A DNA stretch of 64,000 nucleotides, taken from NCBI RefSeq assembly GCF_028502605.1, contig NC_079236.1:2976001-3040000 (forward strand), written 5' to 3'. The stretch's first letter is position 1. Each line of letters opens with the position of its first letter. Below, piece after piece: positions 12,222-24,840 of this stretch. The translations under genes were made by a program, and so were the position numbers. The notes under the pieces were generated by a model. The model was not told the DNA's origin. It ran no database searches and worked only from the letters and a program-made list of their open reading frames with translations. Source of the DNA: Trichoderma breve (lineage: Eukaryota > Ascomycota > Sordariomycetes > Hypocreales > Hypocreaceae).

Positions 12222-15200
12222 CAAACTGCACGGGCATCAGCGGCGCGAGTAATTTACAGAACGCGTAAAGTACAGCAGCGCAGCAGTGCAGAGTCAGAGA
12301 GACGCATGGAAGCGCACGAGAAGACGGCGGTCTGCCGTGCGTCATTGCGCCGTCGGCCCAATACAAAGCACTGCAGCTTCGCTTGCTGCCCAGCCAGCCT
12401 GCTCCTTTTTCTTCAATCCACCACTGCCCATTACCTCATCAGCTTAGCTCAGTTGGCGGCTCCGTGGAAAAGCCGCTGCCAAGAACGTCCAGGTTCAAGG
12501 TCAGGGGGTGGCCAATCGAGAACAGCACAGAATCAATCGCCCAGGGATCGCTGGACTGGACTGGCTGCGTCGTTTGCCCAGGCTCGCGTTCCCGCGTCCC
12601 GATGCCGCCCAGAGCCGAGCAGCAAAGCGAGGGCGATGGGATCGAGAAAGGCAGAAAAGGGATCAATCAATACTACTGGATGTACGTATTTCCGAATCCT
12701 AACGATGGTAGGAGTAGTACTTACATAGGCGCCGGATCCCGTGATGCTCTGGCTAGTCAGTCCGGACATGCCTCTTACATGGTTGCCTGCGGCCGACTAC
12801 CGAACGCCGAAGACAGCTGGCACAGACCCGCAATCAGCAGCTCGAGACTGATTGGCTCTGCAAGATTCGATACAGTCAATACCAAATGCCCAATTCAGAA
12901 AGCGCTATTTTCGTCGGTATTGCTGCTGCTGCCATTGGCGAGTTCTTGGAACCGAGGGACGGCCAGCAGCAATACGGACCCTCTGAGCTGGTCTTTTTTT
13001 CTCCACGGGGCCGGATAGTCTCCTACGAGTATACGGAGTACTACCTACCTGGTTCAGGTAGTAAATGATACAGGTAATATTGAATATTGCCGTACCTGTT
13101 CAGACAGATACGAAGCAAGGAAAACGCAGAGAATAGGAGGCATTCTTACCACTTGCGGTCGAAAGGCCGAGGAACAAAAAAACATGAGCTCCAGTGACGG
13201 CTATTGAAACCGAACCCTGCATTCTCAATTATGCCAACAAGCTCGGTAACGTAGTAGGTATACTAATCACTCAAACCTATGGAATTGTACCCTACCAGTC
13301 GGTAAAGTCCCGTTCCGGTGGTGGCAAAAGAATACTCCCGAGTACGCCCCTTTGGCGCCACTTGGAACTCCAGCCCGACGCTCTAGAAGCTGGGTGGAAG
13401 CTCTTGCCTCGCCTCTTGCAGCTTCTTTTGGTGGAGACGCAGCTGCAATGAGTGGGCACTTTGCTGATGTTGAAAGTTCTGCTTGTACTCCGTGCTCGTA
13501 GCCTCTGTGATGTTGGGTGGGTGTGTCTCATCCTTTTGCTATCCCGCCACCGGAGAGGCGATTTCTGGTGTTTTGCTTGGCCTGCGTCTTTCTACGGCTT
13601 CTTTTACCATTTGGATGATTTTCTTGTGTGGTTGAGCATTCTATTGGAGCACAAAGTGAGGAAATCCTTGTGGATTTCAACAACACGCAGTCTAACCAGC
13701 AACACCATCTGGTTCGATGCCTAAAGCAACTCGGCCACAACAAGTATACCTCTTCGCCACAGCATTGACTATGACATTAACATAACTTGATAAGTGATTT
13801 CTCAATGCCACCGAATCCTCAATTTGCTTAGATTAGAGCCTTTTAGGAAATCTTTGCCTCATACATCACCGCGGATACATGTCTTACCTTGCTCACGCGG
13901 ATACACACTCTTCCATGTCTTGAGCCATATTCTGAGCCAACTCAATGATGCGGGAAAGAATAGGCCTCCTTGAAACAAGAAGCTACGGAACATGAGAACG
14001 GACCAGACCAAGTCTAACATCCAAGTTTCAACCACGGTCAACCCTCTGCCCACCACATCTGGCCAATCCTTGGCCATTCTCATCCATTTCATCACAGGAC
14101 TATACCACAAGTGAATTGACCAAAAGCCTTCAACCTAACACAAACCAATCCCTCAAACAACCCGCACAATAGAAAAGAAGAAGAAGAAAAAGAACTTCCC
14201 CAACAACATTCAGCTTCCCCGGGAAACTCGGGTAGCATCCACCACACCACAAAACTTCTCCAAACTCCCCAATGATACTATACTATACTCTTCTTTACCC
14301 GGCCGCCCCCGTTAATTCTCCAAATTGTCCCGCGCCCTAACAAAATAACTCTAAATTTTACTTTCACGTATTCTTAATTGTTTAAAAAATAAGGGCCTCC
14401 TCCCTCCTTCTCGATTTCGCTGCGTGAATTAAGAGAAAAACGAGGCGCGTTGCTACGCTGATTTTTTGGGCTCCACATTTTCCCGCAGCTTCCCGGCCGG
14501 TGAGGCGATTTAAGCATACCTATTCGCTCTCTCTGCAACCTTTTTTTTTTTTTTTCCCTGCTGATTGTTTATTTTATCCCCGAGGACTCAATGGGACTTT
14601 GCCGGATGAGGTATTTGAAGGGGATCTGGGGAAGATGGAGAGTCAAGTACGGGGTGCATACGGCAGAGTATCTCGTACGGAGCATCTTCCCTCCCTCCAG
14701 ATGTAAAATTATCTATGAGAGATTTCAGCTCTTCGGCGGCGGCACTAAACCGGCCGAGGGTGCTCTATTCAAGCAAACAAAAGACATTCATAATCACTTT
14801 CCCTGACTCCCAAGGGGCTTCTAAGGAGTCGAAAAAAAGGAAAAGAAAGGAGAATGCAACTGTACGTGCCATGTGCTACTATTCCCATGTTGTGTCACCG
14901 AGTGAATTCGCCCACTCCGGGCCCTATCAAGGGTTCAACGCCCATCGTTTCAACTAATCCTTCATACCGTACTCGTAGCCGCTCGCGTGCCCAGCCTCAG
15001 GCTTACTGTACGCTACGACCAACGCCCGCAAAACCTAGCCGTCTTTTTTTCCCCTTCTTTACTGTAGCTTTTGCTCTTGTGTCTCATCGTCATATCCAGT
15101 TAGTCGTGTGCACAGACGTGGCATTGGTATTATGTAGATCAGCTCATTAAAATGAAATGTAAGAAACAGAAAATAAAAGCCTCATACATGAAGCACCCGG

Positions 15201-16230
15201 GCCGTTTATGTCAAAAAGAAAAAAAAACCTCGCAAGCAATTTCCCGTTGATGGCCCCTGATGGCTCGACGTAATTGCCTCATTGTCCAAGTGTTATTTCT
15301 CTCCGTATTTCGGCGTGCAAAGCCCATCTACGTAAGTAGGTTAATATCAGTAGCTCCCTATGAAAATTTACTCTGTAGTGTACAGTAAATACCTACCTAG
15401 TAGTAATTTGCATTCCGGGCCATTCCTTCGGTCCTACCTAGGGGTGATGGTCCGTTTCGCCTGGAATGATACAACGAACTCCAGTGAGACAGACTACGGA
15501 ACAGATGATCCCTTTGAATGCATCCTGTAGCCTAGACTGCTGTCACGTAAATAAACTAAATGTCTCGCCATCTGAATCAATTCAATTCTATTGGTGTGAA
15601 CATAGCAATAGATTTTGTGAATTTGGGCTTGGTTACAGGGTAGGCATTTGCATCTAGATAGCGAGTTGGAAGTTGTTTGAGAACTGTCTTTTTTGTTGTC
15701 TTTGAGTCTTCACAAAACTAATTTATATCTGAACGTTTCTTTTTTTTCACTGTTTTTTATTTGGTCTCACCAAATTTAAAGTATGTAGCCTCTGTCCTAG
15801 ATTCTGCAGAGGCACGACATTTTCGCGTGGGCTTACAAATGGCCAGACATATCACAGACATCATCTGAAAAAAGACACAAGACAGGTATAAAACATATAA
15901 AGTTAACTTTTAGTAACTAGCTAATAGGTATCCGATTCAGAGCACGAAGATGCCTCCCCCTTTGCGTAAAACGTCCACATAAAATGGGAAAAAACAAAGA
16001 AACAAACGAGACATCTATCGCCAATGACGAGACTGTACAATCCAGACCAAAAGCAAGGTCATGGAGCAGTTTCCGATTCCCCAGAGGGGTCCCTCCCGTT
16101 CGCCAGACGCCATTCATACCAAGCCTGATTGATGCCGCTGTTGCCCTCAGCCGAACCGAACCTGTCGGCGCAAATTGCCGAGGGCGTAGAAATCAAATTT
16201 ACCACTCAAGTGTCGCAAAAGCCAAATCGA

Positions 16231-18926
16231 TCAGGTCCTCCCAGCAGTGTTGGGATCTGGGAATCGGAAGCCCGTCGGGAAGTTGGGCATGCCGTTAGGC
16301 AAGGTGCCGATGCCAAAGGGGAAGCCGCCCATGTTGTTCTGCTGCTGTTGACCATCAAGATCCATCTGACCGGGGCCATCGTCTCGGCCTCGACGCCAGC
16401 GTGTATCGTCGTCGCGGTGGCGTGTAGACTTGGGACCGTTGCTACCGCCCTTGTCTGTCTGCATCCGGCGGCTGATGGCCTTGGACGAAACGCCAGCGCC
16501 GATTTCAATATCGGGCTCTTCGACACAAATGCCCGTCTCAATGGGCCGGCCTCCGCTTCCACCGTACGGAGCAGTGAGCATCCACTTTCGGTCAGCGTCG
16601 GTGAGCTTGTGGATGGGAATAACACTGATGCCGGTTGAGTAATCGCTGCAGTCTCTAGGACCGAACCCAACGCCCCATCTGGTCTAGTAATCGAAGTTAG
16701 TATGTTACTAATAACACAATACAATGCCTGGCTTGCACTTACACGAAGGGGATACTCAAGACCCCTGGCATCTTCCATTGCATCCTTCGCCCTAACGGCG
16801 TCCTGGCGTGTCAACATCTTGACAAAAGCATGGCGTTTGTCTTTGTTAACAATGCAAGTCTGAACAGTGCCATAACGGCCAAAGATGCCACGCAGCTCGG
16901 CTTCGGAGCAACTGGTGTACTTGGTTAGCATACGATCAAACCAATCCAAGTCAGAAAGTGGTAGACTTACGTAACGCCTCCTACAAACAGGGTACGACTA
17001 AGAACTTTGATGGTGCCAGATGGAAGCGCTGGATCGAACTCAACCCACTTCTCCTGCTGGAACTCTTGGGCGGGAGAAGGGCTTCGTCCATGGCGTCCAC
17101 GAGGAGGGCTACGCTGGCGGTAATCATTGCCTCCTCGGCCATTGCGGTCTCGATCATCCATGCGTCCTCTGGGAGGTGAGTTACGACCATATTCACGTCC
17201 ACCACGTGGAGAACCGCGGGCATTCCAACCGCGCTCGGGTGATCTAGAGCGTGAACGGCCTCGATATCTAGGAGACCTTACGTTGTCCTGGTAGCCCTGG
17301 TCAGGCGCAGGGCCCGAAGCAGCGGCACCCCATGGCTGCTGAGCCGATGGAAAGGTGCCTTGGGCAGTGGGGACAGGGGCGGGAGGTTGCGCTGCCGGAT
17401 ACCCTCCAGTTGCAGTGGCAGAAGTCATGCTCTGGATGAGAGCGGGAATCTTATCAAAGGGGACGCCTTGATCAGCGAGAGCCTTGATCAGCATAATCTG
17501 CTGCTGTACGTCCGGTCCTAAACCAGCTCCGCCGGCTCCTGCGGCGGGAGGCGCTGCAGACGCTGCCGCATATGGGTTGGATGGGTTACTCGCACTGGCT
17601 GGCATCGGAGCATTTTGACCAAGCATTTGAGTCAACGAGAATGGCAGAGACGAAACATTTACGGGTTGTCCAGCCGGGGGATACGACTGGTGAGGCTGTG
17701 GGAGCGATGAAGCAAGGACCTGTGATAGTCCTGGGGGAGTGGCGGAAGCTGGGGGGGCGTTGGAAGTAGCGGGAGGCATGCTATATGATGCGGCGGGAGC
17801 TGGGAGGGATTGGTTGCTCGGTGCAGCCGAGGTGTTTTGGCGAGCAATATTAGCCAAGGCTTCCAAGATGGACGAGCCATTTGGCGCAGGCTTGTTCTGC
17901 GCCTGGTTCTGGATAGAAGCTGCCAATCCAGCAGGCGGGCTACCAGGGGGAGTTGTGGATTCTGTAGTTACGTTAGAAGAGCTCGTTCATACAGAAGTTC
18001 TGATTTGACTGGCCAGGAGCATCACGTCTCTTGAGGAAGACTGTGATGCACCATGCCAGTATGTGAGAAGACGTACTTGGTGGTGAGGGAGCGTTGACTT
18101 TCTCCTTGAATGATTCTATCATGGATGTGGGGAAGGTCTGGCCTTTTTCCCAGATATCAAGCAATTTTTTGATCTTTTCCTACAAGGCGAGAAGAAAAAT
18201 GTGAGTTACTAGTCCTTCAGATACGATTTCTTGTGGAGATTTCCTGGAGGCGGCTGTTGACCACCAACAAAGCAATGCTGACTTGCACTCGTAGACTTGG
18301 TTCCTCAAAAAACGAGTGCAGGGGTCTGTCTTGCTTCCGGTTCACCAGATATGCCAGATATCAACGAGACAAAGCGCACGTTCAGACGCCTACGAGCGGG
18401 AGCGCTGTATGTGTGTGTATGTGTATGCGTGTGTGATTTCACCCGACCGATACAGATTAAAACTCGAATTACACGTACCTTTTGATCTTCTGGGCAAGAC
18501 TGAAGAATGTCATTCATCAAAACAGGCATCAGTTCCGTTACTCGGTGCACTCCAGCGGCATACGTGCCATCCTGGGCAGAGCTGTTTATGGGCTGACCCT
18601 GAGACTTTGCTTGTTCAAGCCACTTGCGGGTTACAGAGTCTACGACGTAGAGGACGCCCAATTTGTGTGTTCCTGGAGTTTTCTTGAAGTGTGTGTAGAT
18701 TTTTTGAATGAGGACAGATTCGGACTGCAAGGGAGCCGTGTCAGCAAAAGGAATGGGGCCGCTCAGCAACGCATGTTGGAAGAAAATCTGTTCAAAAACA
18801 CCTTACCTGAATGTTGGCGACGCAAAGAGACGTGAGGCTAGTAATACGAGAGCCGGATACACCTGGTGGCTTCAAATTGAGCATGGCCTGTAGGCCAGCT
18901 TCCAAGTCTGTTACTGCAGACGCCAT
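16231..18926 (-). CDS. seb1: Seb1/Nrd1-type RNA-binding termination factor (CID + RRM)
   Basis: This is a nuclear factor that binds the RNA polymerase II C-terminal domain and nascent RNA to direct 3'-end formation and noncoding transcript termination. Six exons (complement of 18807-18926, 18479-18724, 18077-18179, 16971-17961, 16743-16911, 16231-16683) give 693 residues. Residues about 1-155 form the CTD-interacting domain (for example YVVDSVTRKWLEQA). A Pro/Ala/Gln-rich middle and an RS/RG-rich stretch follow. An RRM lies near 470-540, and then comes the Seb1/Nrd1 hallmark RWGVGFGPRDCSDY. The C-terminus is Gln/Gly/Asn-rich. The start is the ATG at 18926, whose MASAVTDLEAGL matches the family N-terminus. 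The intron at 18180-18478 is 299 nt and holds a dinucleotide repeat. Family assignment is firm; whether it acts more like yeast Nrd1 or fission-yeast Seb1 is not decided by sequence. Confidence 0.93.
18409..18435. repeat. TG/CA dinucleotide repeat within a seb1 intron
   Basis: Imperfect TG-rich dinucleotide tract on the plus strand, so CA-rich in the seb1 transcript. It sits inside the 299-nt intron between CID-coding exons 2 and 3 and explains part of that intron's length. Confidence 0.6.
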
Positions 18927-21145
18927 GGTTGGGACCTGGGGCTGGAAGCAAATTCTTTGTCTTGTTCCAACAGATCCTCCGCGGCAGAGTCTCAGCAAGA
19001 TTTAGTCGGTGCTAGTGTACGATGAACCCTTCTTTTTGGGACGTGATGCAGACAAAAGAAAAACAAGCTGTCTTTTAATCTTCTTTTCTTTGGCTGGTCC
19101 GGTGAATCACTTGGTGTGAGGAGATTCTCAGTCAAAACAAGTCGTACGGCTGATGTCTATGCTGCCTCTCCTCCCAAGTACTATCGATCAAAGGCCTTGT
19201 GTTACAATAAACGACGCGACACTGTACGAAGCAGGAGATTTCCGATCGTTTGTACGAAGTAAACCAAATCTCAAAAGTACGATGTACGCGGTGACTGATG
19301 AAGCGCGCGAGGAGAAAAGAAAAAAAGTCTTCTACTGCCGCAATGGAGCTGCGCACACGCGAGTATATCACAGGGGCTGGAGGCGAAATGCCCACAAGCC
19401 TGTCTAAAAGGATTATTTGTTTTCTTTTCGGTCGGCCTAGAGGGGATGTTGATGCGAGAATACGATTCAAAGGAAGCGCGAGATGATGGAAGAAGAATCT
19501 GAAGCGGGAGGCTCGCAGACCTTTTTTGGGTGGCGATGGAGATGTAGGAGGAGAAATTGAAAGGAGGGAAGAGGGGCGGGTCGCGAGAGATTTAGCAGGG
19601 AACAAAGCCCGCTACTGAAACTTTGCAGCTTGCCGCGTTTGGGCGTGACTTTTTGGGCCTAATACGGGTCATGCCTGATGAGACGGTACTTGAATGACTA
19701 AGGAACAGTACTTGTATGATGGATAAAATTACGTTGGCGCAGAAGTATTCTTTGATAGGGCTGCAAGTGTATTTTCTCTTTCCCTTACTCGGGTCAGGCT
19801 ACCAAAATTGGTACGTACCGAACAATGTTTGCTTTTCACTTTTTTCTTGCTTTGTGCTCAATGCAAAATTTTTCCTTTCTGGAAATGAGCAGGAGGCGAA
19901 GCGAGGTTTATCCGTACTGTACTGTGGTCAAAGGCTCCATAGGATTCTGCTCTATTGTCCTGAACAAAGAGCTGTGGGCGTGATGTTTTCTTTGTGTAGG
20001 TGCTCACGATGAATCTAGCCTGGCGATGACGATGACGCACTTATGTCATGACATTTGGAGAGGCTACCTATTTCTGCTCTACGCTCTACGGCGGAAAGGG
20101 ATTCGTCGGCAGCCCGGAACGGCTTGTTCATCACATGACGTCTTGGCCTTTCCGGCAGAAGGGAGCATCGACTTACACGGACGGCTATTCGGTTGCGGTA
20201 AAGAATTTGATCTGATAATTATCGCAAAGTGAAACGACTTCATCGCAGGGGGCACGAGGGGAAAATACATAAAGCTTCGTAGATGTTGTGCTTGGAAGGG
20301 CTTGAAAGAGACTCTCCGCCAATTACAGTTCAGCTTGCGGGTTATCTATGCGCATCGCTGCTGAGCGGTCGTGTACTCTAATAATTGGAGGCGCTTCAGA
20401 TGCACTGCATACGGAGTACAGGCCGTCACAATCTCGTCATTTTTCACTCGCTACTAGGAGCCAATGATTTACAGAGGGAGGCTGACCGCCTCGATCTATC
20501 ATGAATTGGATATATTAGTAGTCTGTTTGAGGGCCTCTTCTTCAGAAACCAATGTCGTTAAAATCTAGGGAGGAAAGAAAATGTCTCTCAGCCTCCTCTG
20601 TATGCTGTACTTCATCCACATGTGCTCGTGATTCTCCTTCATACAGCTCTTGGGACTACTCGATTAGGCAATCTGACTGCGTTTTTTCCGAGGTTCAGAT
20701 TGATTTCCGGGCCATCTGGCCTCTTGTCGGGGAGATGGAGATGGTTGGGGGAGTTTTAGTGTCGGATGGTGGGGGAGCGAGATGTCCGTTCTTGTTGCGT
20801 TGACCAGAGGCTACAGCCGCCCGCCGCACTCTCGGCCGCAGCACGGAGGTACTTTTCGCTGCCCTACGAGTACCCGTACTTTGCTGGAGCGCAGAGGAGC
20901 TGGCCGGTGATGTAACTTTTGCCCTGCATGCTTATCCAGTTTCGAGCTAAGGTCAACAGAGGGTCCCATGCCTTAGTAGCCAAGTTGCACCTTGTCAAGC
21001 CTCCGAGGCTGCTAGGAACCGCCGGCCTAATTTTTTTTTCCTGCCGTGGTAACGGAAGCATTGCGCTTTTTATAACCTCTGCCACCCCCCATCCGCCGTA
21101 TCCTCTTTTCTGCCTCTATTCCCTCTATACCCAAGTATTCTTACA
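18927..21145. other. Divergent intergenic region, seb1 / citrate synthase promoters
   Basis: No frame with coding character. It lies between the 5' ends of minus-strand seb1 and plus-strand citrate synthase, so it should contain both promoters. On the citrate synthase side, a TATA-like TTTTTATAACC lies near 21066-21076, followed by a pyrimidine-rich leader up to the ATG at 21146. A TACGAGTA motif is at 20865-20872. Confidence 0.6.
21066..21076 (+). promoter_or_regulatory. TATA-like element of the citrate synthase promoter
   Basis: TTTTTATAACC about 75 bp before the start codon, followed by a CT-rich leader typical of strongly expressed filamentous-fungus genes. Assignment rests on position and composition only. 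Confidence 0.4.
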
Positions 21146-22820
21146 ATGGCTTCCGTCACCCGTCTCAGCAACTCTGCCCTGAGGGCTTCATTGCGAGCCC
21201 CTGCCCGGGCCACGGCTTTCAACGCCACCCGCTGCTACTCCGCCAAGGCTCAGGTAAGAAACATCGCGGTTTTTGCTCTGGTCCCCGAAGCTTCAGGAAG
21301 ACGGGATTGGAAAGAAAAAAAAAGAAACGAAATAGGTTGAATGGAAGCTGACTGTCTTGCGCCGTGTAGTCCCTCAAGGACCGCTTCGCCGAGCTTCTCC
21401 CCGAGAAGATTGAGCAGATCAAGACCCTCCGAAAGTAAGTGAAGCCCAATAGCCTCAGCAGAGCCGCCGTCTCCGGTAGTTGCTTGTCTTCGCATTGCTA
21501 ACATTATTCCCTCTCTTCTTAGGGAGCACGGTTCCAAGGTCGTCGACAAGGTCACCCTCGACCAGGTCTATGGCGGTGCCCGTGGCATCAAGTCCCTCGT
21601 CTGGGAGGGTTCCGTTCTCGACGCCGAGGAGGGTATCCGATTCCGTGGAAAGACCATCCCTGAGTGCCAGGAGATCCTCCCCAAGGCTCCCGGTGGCAAG
21701 GAGCCTCTCCCTGAAGGCCTCTTCTGGCTCCTTCTGACCGGTGAGGTCCCTACCGAGCAGCAGGTCCGCGATCTGTCCGCCGAGTGGGCTGCCCGCTCCG
21801 ATATCCCCAAGTTCGTCGAGGAGCTCATCGACCACTGCCCTACCGACCTGCACCCCATGGCCCAGTTCTCTCTGGCCGTCACTGCTCTCGAGCACACCTC
21901 TTCCTTCGCCAAGGCCTACGCCAAGGGTATCAACAAGAAGGAGTACTGGCACTACACCTATGAGGATTCCATGGACCTCATTGCCAAGCTGCCCAACATT
22001 GCTTCCCGCATCTACCAGAACGTCTTCAAGGGCGGAAAGGTCGCTGCCATCCAGAAGGACAAGGACTACTCCTTCAACTTCGCCAACCAGCTCGGATTCG
22101 GCGAGAACGAGGACTTTGTTGAGCTCCTGCGTCTGTACCTGACCATCCACACCGACCACGAGGGTGGCAACGTCAGCGCCCACACCACCCACCTGGTTGG
22201 CAGCGCTCTCAGCTCTCCCTTCCTGTCCCTGGCTGCTGGTCTCAACGGTCTTGCCGGTCCCCTGCACGGCCTTGCCAACCAGGAGGTGCTCAACTGGTTG
22301 ACCGAGATGAAGAAGGCTATTGGTGACGACCTCAGCGACAAGGCCATCACCGACTACCTCTGGTCTACCCTCAACGCCGGCCGTGTCGTTCCCGGTTACG
22401 GCCACGCCGTCCTCCGCAAGACCGACCCCCGTTACACTGCTCAGCGCACTTTCGCTCAAGGTATGTTGAAGAGGTATCTGATACGTTGGAAAAAGAAGTT
22501 GAAAAGCTAATTCCCTTACAGCCAAGATGCCCAACGACCCCATGTTCCAGCTCGTCAGCCAGGTTTACAAGATTGCCCCTGGTGTCCTGACTGAGCACGG
22601 CAAGACCAAGAACCCTTACCCCAACGTCGACGCTCACTCCGGTGTCCTGCTCCAGTACTACGGTCTGACCGAGGCCAACTACTACACCGTCCTCTTCGGT
22701 GTTTCTCGTGCTATTGGTGTCCTTCCCCAGCTGATCATTGACCGAGCTGTCGGTGCCCCCATCGAGCGCCCCAAGTCCTTCTCCACCGACAAGTGGGCTG
22801 AGCTTGTCAAGAAGCTGTAA
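21146..22820 (+). CDS. citA: Mitochondrial citrate synthase
   Basis: The enzyme condenses acetyl-CoA and oxaloacetate to citrate in the mitochondrial matrix, the entry step of the TCA cycle. Four exons (21146-21253, 21370-21434, 21523-22460, 22522-22820) give 469 residues, the usual length. The first 30 or so residues are Arg/Ser/Ala-rich with no acidic residue, a typical mitochondrial presequence ending near CYSAKAQ. The catalytic triad motifs are visible: [10 protein letters not shown] (His), [10 protein letters not shown] (His) and YPNVDAHSG (Asp). The first three introns fall near the presequence junction and after RK, and the last one precedes [12 protein letters not shown]. Codon use is strongly C-biased. 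A citrate carrier gene follows 2 kb downstream on the same strand. The alternative, a peroxisomal methylcitrate synthase, is less likely given the presequence and overall similarity, but substrate specificity cannot be proved by eye. Confidence 0.95.
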
Positions 22821-24840
22821 GGGATTACGTCTAGGACAGTGAAGCACAAAATTGGTGTGATAGATGGAGTGTTTTTTTTTTCTTGGAGGGCATTGCAATA
22901 GGGAAAAAAAAGTTGGGAGATTGAAGCCTATTCGGCAGGCTTGACAGTCGACTAGGATATAGACAGTCTGTGGATGACACAGCGACGGCCAGAACGGCGC
23001 TTAATTGTACAATATACGGAACTGTTTAGTTTCCAATTGATGTAATGAGACAAGATGAACTCATGAGGACCTTTGCTGTTGTGAATGACGTGTATTCTGG
23101 GTTCACTGATAACGGCTGTGTAAGGCTGGCAGGGCAGGGTGTGGATGGCATTACGATTACGGTCACCAATGCTACGAGTACGAACCAAATAAGAATACTG
23201 AGGTCTACCCTTGGCATCTACCATTGTTGATTTGCCGTGACAACGGCGCAGATGAAGCATTCGGCGATTTTCTAGGAAGCACTTGCACGAGCACGGAGTA
23301 TTATTACTCCTACATGCCTCTACGAGGGATGGAGCGCGGAGGGCGGAGAACGAAACGCCCAACCGGTAGCGATAGAGACCCCGGACCTTGTTAGTGCCAG
23401 CAACATGTCAATACATGAGTCCCAGGATCCATCTGCATGATGAGACGCGTTATCTTGGGTATCTCCAGGTACATGCAGCATTGCTCAAACAGCCATGTTG
23501 TTGAACAAAATTTGAGACCTTGCTTGGCTCTTAGCTCAACGAATTGGCAGTCCGTCGCGGGCTGGGCATCGCAAATAGGCGGCCCGCAGTGCCCAATGGG
23601 TGGCCCGCAGTGCGCCGAGACGGGACATGCGCTTCTTCTTATTCGTATTCGACTGGTGGGGATTTTGCGTGCGGCTAGCTAGCATCAAAGTATGTTCCTG
23701 GGCACGCAAACCAACCAAAAATTGATGTTTGCAGCAGTGCTTTTTCTTATGGATCTTTGGGCTGGCCCAGCTCAACAATCGCAAACATTGTTGAGTATTT
23801 TTTTGGGTGGCCGAATCCGAAGTTAGTGGGCTTTTGCGCCACGCGGGCCAGACCCCACCAGAGGCAGATGAAAAGTCTCAGCAAAAAAATAGGCAATACA
23901 TACAACAGACAAATTTGGAGGAATGGGTAAAAAGTTTTATTTTCTTTTACTCCTTTCTTTAGGATGGTCTGTTGCTGTGTACTGCGAATAGTATGGATTG
24001 TAGGAATTTGGCTGATTACAGCTAATTGGGAGCAGTAATACGGATCCGGGGCCCTGTGCAAGTAAGCACACATGTGATTGTGCATGAGCCCTGCTTACAA
24101 GTAGAAAATCCAATGGAGGGAACGTGTAATGCGCCGGGAGGCTTGATAGGTGCGACGAGACAGGATAGAGATATCGCAAGTCTCACTCGATACCCCTACT
24201 GCACTGCACTGCACTGTAGATGGCCAATTCGTGCTGCAAGTATGGATGCAATTGCAATTGCAGCTGTCGGGTGTTTTAATACTTGACCCCTCCAACATCG
24301 CAAATCGGAGGGCCAGGTATCCCCAACTTTCCCCCCCAAAAAGCACGTGTAAAAGCCCAACTGCCGCAGTCCCTCGTACCTAGGCACATGTATTTCCCCG
24401 TACTGTACCTACCAGCCAGCGCAGCACCAGCACCAGCACAGGCACAGGCACAGGCATTCGGACAATCACGGATTGGGGGCCCCAAACAGCCAGCCAGCCA
24501 AGTCAAATCGGTCCTCGGCCCGGTTCCTATCCTGGCCGAACTTTGCTGACCTCCCTTCCGAAGACCGCTTATCTGTTTTGTTCGCATTCCCTCCGATCCC
24601 GTTCGACGCATCCTCCTTAGTCAGCCAGCTAAGCCTTGTCGCGCGCAATCCGGCTCTGTTCTAGGAGCTGTTAGCAGCAAGTACAAGTACCAAAGCCTCA
24701 ACAAACCCCCCCTTTTCCGCCTTCTCTTCTCTCTCCCCTCTCCTCTCTGCAAACTTTCCAAACATCTCCAAACGCCCCCTTGCGAAGAAGCACCCTATTC
24801 CCTTGGTCAGGGCCCCTTTCAGAAAAACCATCCAGAAGTC
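22821..24840. other. Intergenic, citrate synthase 3' flank and carrier promoter
   Basis: No credible coding frame. It contains two copies of GGCCCGCAGTGC at about 23581-23620, a CTGCA pentamer repeat near 24197-24217, a CAGCAC/AGGCAC hexamer microsatellite at 24422-24456, a TACGAGTA motif at 23173-23180 and a CT-rich leader (about 24700-24780) ahead of the carrier ATG. Confidence 0.6.
24422..24456. repeat. CAGCAC/CAGGCA hexamer microsatellite
   Basis: Tandem hexamers that drift from CAGCAC to CAGGCA, about 400 bp before the carrier start codon. No reading frame uses it. Confidence 0.6.

Larger units (their letters stand above)
4200..16230. other. About 12 kb gene-poor interval upstream of PMA1
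   Basis: I find no reading frame with credible coding character or domain resemblance across this interval on either strand. The longest ATG frame (4914-5555, 213 codons) is compositionally random. The interval holds the PMA1 promoter at its left end and the seb1 3' flank at its right. Visible elements are long pyrimidine or T tracts (for example 6943-6961 and 14541-14556), a CAGCA microsatellite (12201-12221), several copies of TACTCGTA/TACGAGTA, and a similar 20-mer at 10771-10790 and 15331-15350. Long noncoding transcripts, very small genes or decayed sequence could all be present. The absence of coding genes is what I see; the cause is unknown. Confidence 0.6.

Noticed and set aside
12440..12500. 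tRNA-like sequence (TTAGCTCAGTTGG ... AGGTTCAAGG)
   Set aside because: It resembles A- and B-box fragments, but the acceptor and anticodon arms do not pair.
19132..19605. 157-codon minus-strand frame between seb1 and citrate synthase
   Set aside because: It opens at TTG, not ATG, and has no family resemblance; it lies in promoter sequence.
21455..22543. Open minus-strand frame of 362 codons
   Set aside because: Antisense to citrate synthase exon 3; composition typical of a shadow frame, no family resemblance.
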